Below are positions 59,101 to 64,000 of a DNA stretch of 64,000 nt, in pieces (within the stretch, counting starts at the first letter, position 1; each line of letters starts with the position of its first letter). Position numbers and translations under genes: made by a program. Origin of the DNA: Diploscapter coronatus (Eukaryota > Nematoda > Chromadorea > Rhabditida > Rhabditidae); the NCBI GenBank assembly GCA_964036155.1, contig OZ038423.1:16259249-16323248 (forward strand), given 5' to 3'. Under the pieces are notes generated by a model, which was given only the letters and a program-made list of their open reading frames with translations, searched no databases and had not been told where the DNA came from.

Positions 59101-62100
59101 TTTAGAAAATCTATTTCAAAAATTTTAGTCAGTCTTACAAGCCTTAACCTTTCTGAAAATGTGAAAGAAAAAGGAGATGGTGCGTGAAAAACGAGAGAAG
59201 AAGGAAATTATTTCTTTCTTTGCGAACAATTAAGATAAATGCAAGTCCCTTTAAAATGATAAAGCTTGTAAGGCAGTGAAATCAAGAGTTATATTTCGGA
59301 ATGACTAACTGAATGCTGAGTGACCGCATTGGTGAGTCTTGCGCGCACATTGTTCGCACTTCGATTCTCCGACAAATTCACCTCAACTTTCGCGAAATTC
59401 AGTTGTCGAGTCAGTGCACGAATCTAAACACATTCATAAATTTTGTCAAACATATTCATTATTCTGTTTTTCTCTATCGTCGCTTCTGAAAACACCACTT
59501 TTGTAAAGAATTTCGAATCTAGTAAACTTTTCGTTTCATACAATTTCATCTATTTGTTTTCTCTTAAAGATCGCATCCTTTAAAATTCCATTCTTTAACT
59601 TTGATGATTGAGAAAAGTGTCATAACTTACAAGAGCAGATTTTCCTGATCCAGTTGGTCCAGCGAGAACGAGTGGATTGGGCAGCCGGTCTTCCTCCTCA
59701 TCTTCCCAGTCAGAATCAGATTCGCTTTTCGCTCGCTTCCTCTTCGACTTCTTCTTTGTCTTTTCTTTCGCTTGGTTCTCTGAAATAATCTTAACTGAAG
59801 TATCTCGCTGGTAAGAACGGTAGGAAATCATAAAAGGAAGATTGATTTTCAAAAACGAAATAACAACAAAATTAGAAACGCGAGTTTATGAAATCAGCTC
59901 ACTTTTGTCAGTGATCCGTTTGATTTTGGCCTTCCACGATTCGATGACCTTCTGCAATCTGCTCGTTTGCGACTCACTTCCAACCCATTCAAAAATGGTT
60001 GCTGGAGCGAGCAATTCTGTCCAAGGCAGGCGGTGCAGAGAGGAGCTGAAACACGAATTAAACAATTATCAGAACTACATTTTTCGAGTTGACTGCAGAC
60101 TCATAGAAGAGTAAGAGAAAAATGGGAATATTATGGAAAGTTTGAAGTAATTTCACTTTTCAACTTTGTTTAGGTTTGAAAATTAGAGGAGAAAAATCCA
60201 CCAACTTTTCCTGCATTTGTTCGCGAATTTGCAAAAGCTTTTTCCACCAGACTTCTTCTCGCTCGTCCAGACTGAAATGTGTCAAATCATCACTAATTAG
60301 CAGGAAATGAAATGAGTCTTACTTTTCGACGATTTCCCTGACTTGTGGATGACTGAACGGATCATCTGCCCGCTCGCTCTGTAGACAGACAGCAGCCAAT
60401 TGCTCGGTCGTCTCGACTTCCCTCTCTGCCAAATTGCGCATCCACTCGAATCTGTCCTCCACCTGCAGTCTCTCCTCTTCCTCTGCTCCTCCTTCCACTT
60501 CCAGCAGTCTCTCTTCGTTCTGTTCAATCTCATCCCCTTTCATCTCTGGCGCCTCTTCCTTCTTCTCTTCTTCCCGTTTCCTCCAGGAATCTTCATCAGG
60601 CAGCAGTGTGCAGTTGAATATGATGGGAGGCGATGGGGATAGACTGTCCTCGAATTTGCTGCCTTTCCCGTTCAAATACGATATCACCTGAATTAATCAA
60701 TTTTAGTCAAATATAACTTGAATGGAGAGAGATTTCATCCAAAATTTCTTCCTGTTGCCAGAAACAAAAATTCGGAGACCTTTCCAATAAGTTTAAAAAA
60801 GAAAATTCGGGAAAAATGAGAACGATAAAGAAACGAAAACCTTAGTAACGGGAATGGTAACAAAAACAAAATTTCGCATATATCAGTTGGCAGTCAAACG
60901 CGAAAATGTACCTTCTGATGTGAATTGGGAGTGAGATCGAGTCTGGCGAACGTGAGGCGGCACTCGTCGGGCTTCCCGCTAGAGCGAATCTGATCCGCTG
61001 TTTTGTTCCTGTTCTTCGTTTCTACGTCGTCTTTGTCATCGAATACACAGGTTCGCTTGTCCTAAAACACCAAGATAAAATCGTTCATTTAGAGTAGTCT
61101 TTTTTTGGTAAGTTCGATCAGTTTGGAGAACGAGTTTCGAACATCAAGACGCTATTTCCTATTAACGAAAACTATTCCAATCTAACAATGTTCGAACTTT
61201 CCAGAAAGCCAAATAGAAAGTTACCCAATTCGAGTTCCTCGGTTTGACCACCTGGACGCTCATTTTGAGATCGAATTTGACCGATTTCGTTGTCTGCAAT
61301 TATTTTTTCGAACTGTGTTTCTAGGCTTTAGTAGAAACTAAGAGACTTTTCAAAATTAAAGAAGATATAAAAACTAGGTTCTAACTCTGAGCTTTCTATT
61401 GGAAAAAAACTAAATTTCGAACGCATTTTTAGTTGAATTGAGAAGAATGCAGTACCTGGGTGTTTGGCTGATTGTTGTGCTTGTCTGTGTTGGTCGTGTC
61501 GTTGTTGGATCGCATTATCGGCTTCAGGTCTGTTGGTCTGTCGATGGCTGCGAAGTCGAGCTGAAACTAGATCAAATGAAGAGTTCAGGATTATTTTTGA
61601 GCGAAAATGTATCGTCAAATTCAGTGGAAGACAATATTTCCGCTAGCCTCTATAAAATGAATATCCAACCTGCTGTTTCTGTTTGAGTCTGCCCTTGCCT
61701 GCCTTGTTAGTCGGTTTCCTCTTCTTGATCATTGGCTGTTCGACTTCCTTCTCTGTCCGTTCCTCCTTCTCCCTTTCCGTCTCTGTCTGCTTCTCCTTCA
61801 TCTGCTCAATCGACTCAGCAACTGTGGTCTGCCTGGCAATCGCTTCTTCTTCGTTCTTCTGCAGTCGGATCGAGCGCCGCTAAATTCAACAGTAAATGAG
61901 ATGAATGGGAAGCAATTCATCATTCTGTTCTGAAAGGAAAACATTCAAATCTCTCCAATATTTACCTTGTTAACAGTTCTTTCAGGAGGCTCCCAATTGA
62001 ACAGCTCAGACTTCCTCCTCTTTTTCCTCTGCGAGTCGTCCTTCTCGCCCGCACCAGCCCCATTCAACTCCACCTTTTCTTCCTTCGCTTCAATTCGAAT

Positions 62101-62409
62101 TTCCTCGACAATTTCCACGTCCCTATCATCCGCTTTGCACTCCAAAGTGTTCAACTGCAATTCGCTGTTCAATTTATTCCCACCGAAAGTAGGGTCAAAA
62201 TCAGGGTGTTCGGAATTTCGACTGATTCCTAATTTTTTCAAAATTGAAATTCCGAACACACTTGATCAACATTCTTAATAAAAAAAATAGAAGAAAAAAC
62301 ATGGAGAATTTCAAGTGTTTCAAGTTTCTGAGTTAAATTGGCTCAACTTCATAAAATTCCATACCTGTTTGGGCGAGTCTCTCGGCGACCGGACTATGAA
62401 TCTGTCCAT
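56158..62409 (-). CDS. ATAD5: ATAD5/Elg1 PCNA-unloading AAA+ ATPase
   Basis: Eighteen exons from 62409 to 56158 join in frame to 860 residues (yeast Elg1 is about 790, human ATAD5 over 1800). The first ~390 residues are charged and low-complexity, with basic KKRRK and KKRKPTNK patches. Then comes LPWTELLAPATIFEWVGSES, matching the WTEKYQP...G motif of RFC-like clamp loaders. Walker A GPTGSGKS is at about residues 488-495. EVNLSENRS follows, equivalent to NASSQRS. The Walker B-like strand is NLAVVEDVDVRF, and the sensor-1-like strand is PVIWTCQS. ESVSFDLRCLLNQAQFF matches the lid helix with its CDIRKSILYLQ-like motif. Elg1/ATAD5 pairs with RFC2-5 and removes PCNA, including ubiquitinated PCNA, from DNA after replication. 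An acidic DSDWEDEEED insert precedes Walker A, as in human. Confidence 0.82.
56392..56661. mobile_element. hAT-like element in an ATAD5 intron
   Basis: The left end TAGGGATGTTGACCCGG and the reverse complement of the right end, CAGGGTTCTAACGGCTCGG, form imperfect terminal repeats. The interior has GGATTCGATTCG and GAGTCGAGTC words. Flanking 8-mers ATTGTTAT and AATATAAT agree at five positions, so a duplication is only suggestive. Confidence 0.5.
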
Positions 62410-64000
62410 TCTCCCGATGAACCGCCAGCTGAAATAAACAAAATACAAAACCATAAACGAAGAAGATCGATGAGAATTGAGAAAAGCATTCAAATATTTT
62501 TGAATTTGAGTGGTGTAAAATGAGCGCAAAAGCGGTAGTACGAGGACCCCAAAATAGAATAAATTCCGATAAAATCTTCTATCAATTCTACCTTTAGTCA
62601 CTTATTATTACTGAGCTTATTTATCTTCTATGATTAAAAACAAACAATCTCGATTTTGGTTTCTTTCTTCGAATTAAAGAAATCTTCAACACAATCCTGA
62701 TTTGCAACTTTTTCTCATTCCGTTTATCAAATTGTAATAATGCACGAGATCTATGAGCTCAAGATTAGGCATATACAACCCGCTATGCAATACTTTTTCT
62801 CCTTTATCGGAATTTGGCAATCAACTGATACCTGGATTGTAATCGAAATAAATATTTGCAGCACCTCTTTGCGGAGGTTCCGTGATTTTCGCTTCTACTT
62901 CTGCGTGCTGTGACATGAATCTCTGCGCCGGTGGAGAAGGCCAAAATAGGGCAATTCGCATTAAGAGAATGTGAGATAGAGCCTTATATGGGGTGCATAT
63001 GTCATATTCCGAATGATCCTCGTCGAAGACAGATCGATTCGATGGAGTCTGTTCAGATGCTCGGGGGTGATGCTGAACGATAAGCTCGACCTTGTTCGTA
63101 AACACGCAATTTGTCAGAGACTAGTTATTTCTAGCTCCATACCTTCTGCTAAAGCCAGTAATTAGCAGTTAATTGCAGATCATTAGTTTTTACAGATCTC
63201 CGTTTTCCCTTTATATCTCAATTTCTCCTATCTTCCCTTTCTCCTTGCATCGCTTTTTCGCTGTCTTTCGCATTGCTCAGAAAACGACTTTACATATTGC
63301 GAAAATTATGACCTTGGTAAGACAAATTCTGAAAGCTTGAGGCTTAAAAAGAGATTTTTGCATATTGTGAGAGGAATGGCGATGATCATCAAGGATAGAA
63401 TCATTTGGAGATACTTTAGTATCCGTGCAATATGTACATAATAAATTGAGAAAAATTTCCAAATAACAATTTATCTTATAAATACTAAACAGTTTATCCA
63501 GTTAAAGAATTCTGCGGCTCTGGATGAACCCTGGTGGTATTATTTGATGATTTGCATTTTGAGAATGGATGAAATAGGAAGCTGAGGTTGGGCCACCAAA
63601 TCGCTTGTCGCATCGGTCCTATAATATTGCCATTGTTCAATGAAAGCTCAATAAGTAGCTTTTCAGTGTTCATATAAGTTGATGCTGTTTACAGCAGGGT
63701 TGAGACGGAATTCTGACACCGAATCCAACTTCGGACATTTTAGGTCAATTCGATATTGAAAAATTTGAAGAATTCTCCGATTCTGATTCCGACTTCGATT
63801 TTTCAAAAATCGATTCCGTTTCAAGCCTGATCTACGACACTTTATTATTTTCAACTATTTTTAGCGTGTGGAAGGCATTGTAACAAGACTATGCTAGCGT
63901 TTGGTTCTTGGAAGTTCAAACTGAATGAATCCTTTATTCGGATTTTAAATTATTGTAACTTCCATGACATAATTGCCAACTTACTGTTGAATATTGTAAT
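62410..64000. other. gene-poor tail upstream of ATAD5
   Basis: The ATAD5 promoter should lie just after 62410. A 94-residue - strand frame at 63105-62821 (starting MFTNKVELIVQHHPRAS, ending YFDYNPGIS) looks more protein-like than its surroundings, but I could not join it in phase to ATAD5 or any other exon. The remainder is AT-rich and contains the element at 63695-63829. Confidence 0.45.
63695..63829. mobile_element. hAT-like non-autonomous element
   Basis: It starts CAGGGTTGAGACGGAATTC and ends with the reverse complement of CAGGCTTGAAACGGAATCG. The interior carries GATTCTGATTCCGACTTCG words and TTTTCAAAAATCGATT, very like 51740-51914 and 5073-5253. No convincing 8-bp duplication is seen. 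Confidence 0.65.

Noticed and set aside
62821..63105. 94-residue - strand frame upstream of ATAD5
   Set aside because: Its donor phase does not fit the ATAD5 first exon and it matches no known family; could be chance.

Overview
The window is animal nuclear DNA: AT-rich, with about a dozen intron-rich protein-coding genes on both strands. Introns are often only 42-60 bases with T-rich CAG/TAG acceptors, and there are many short non-autonomous transposon copies. There are no operons, ribosome binding sites, CRISPR arrays or recognisable tRNA/rRNA genes. Short introns, the gene set (SKP1, TACC, GLD-2, EGR) and a divergent seven-helix receptor suggest a small-genome invertebrate, perhaps an ecdysozoan. 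I cannot name the species. Most gene models were built by hand from splice signals and reading phase; where I give a protein length, the exon lengths sum to an intact frame.

Layout: 1-2168 non-coding, pyrimidine-rich; 2169-8703 (+) an integrin beta-like protein without the betaI domain; 10414-13561 (-) TACC coiled-coil protein, divergent from 13908-14893 (+) GINS3/PSF3; 17150-25326 (-) a membrane-anchored fibrinogen-related protein; 25327-30443 mostly non-coding, partly purine-rich; 30444-32182 (+) SDR16C-type dehydrogenase; 33457-36773 (-) GLD-2-like poly(A) polymerase; 38234-38951 (-) SKP1; 39839-42309 (-) eIF2B beta; 43112-44102 (-) a small zinc-finger protein; 46842-50198 (-) an EGR transcription factor; 52326-55075 (+) a seven-transmembrane receptor; 56158-62409 (-) ATAD5/Elg1; then a gene-poor tail.

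Most genes are housekeeping: DNA replication and PCNA unloading (GINS3, ATAD5), the mitotic spindle (TACC), ubiquitin ligase assembly (SKP1), translation initiation (eIF2B beta), mRNA tailing (GLD-2). They do not form one pathway. The most unusual locus is the integrin beta-like gene. It keeps the PSI domain, the hybrid domain and cysteine-rich I-EGF repeats, but the ligand-binding betaI domain is absent exactly where it normally interrupts the hybrid domain. Its C-terminus is a Thr/Glu-rich stalk with a terminal hydrophobic segment and no integrin cytoplasmic tail. The intron at the missing-domain position holds transposon debris.

A second theme is short mobile elements in introns and intergenic DNA: a hAT-like family with CAGGGCTG-type ends and 8-bp target duplications, a PIF/Harbinger-like MITE pair with 3-bp duplications, a TA-flanked element and several long foldbacks. 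A third is introns that keep the frame only with a GC donor, in at least three genes.
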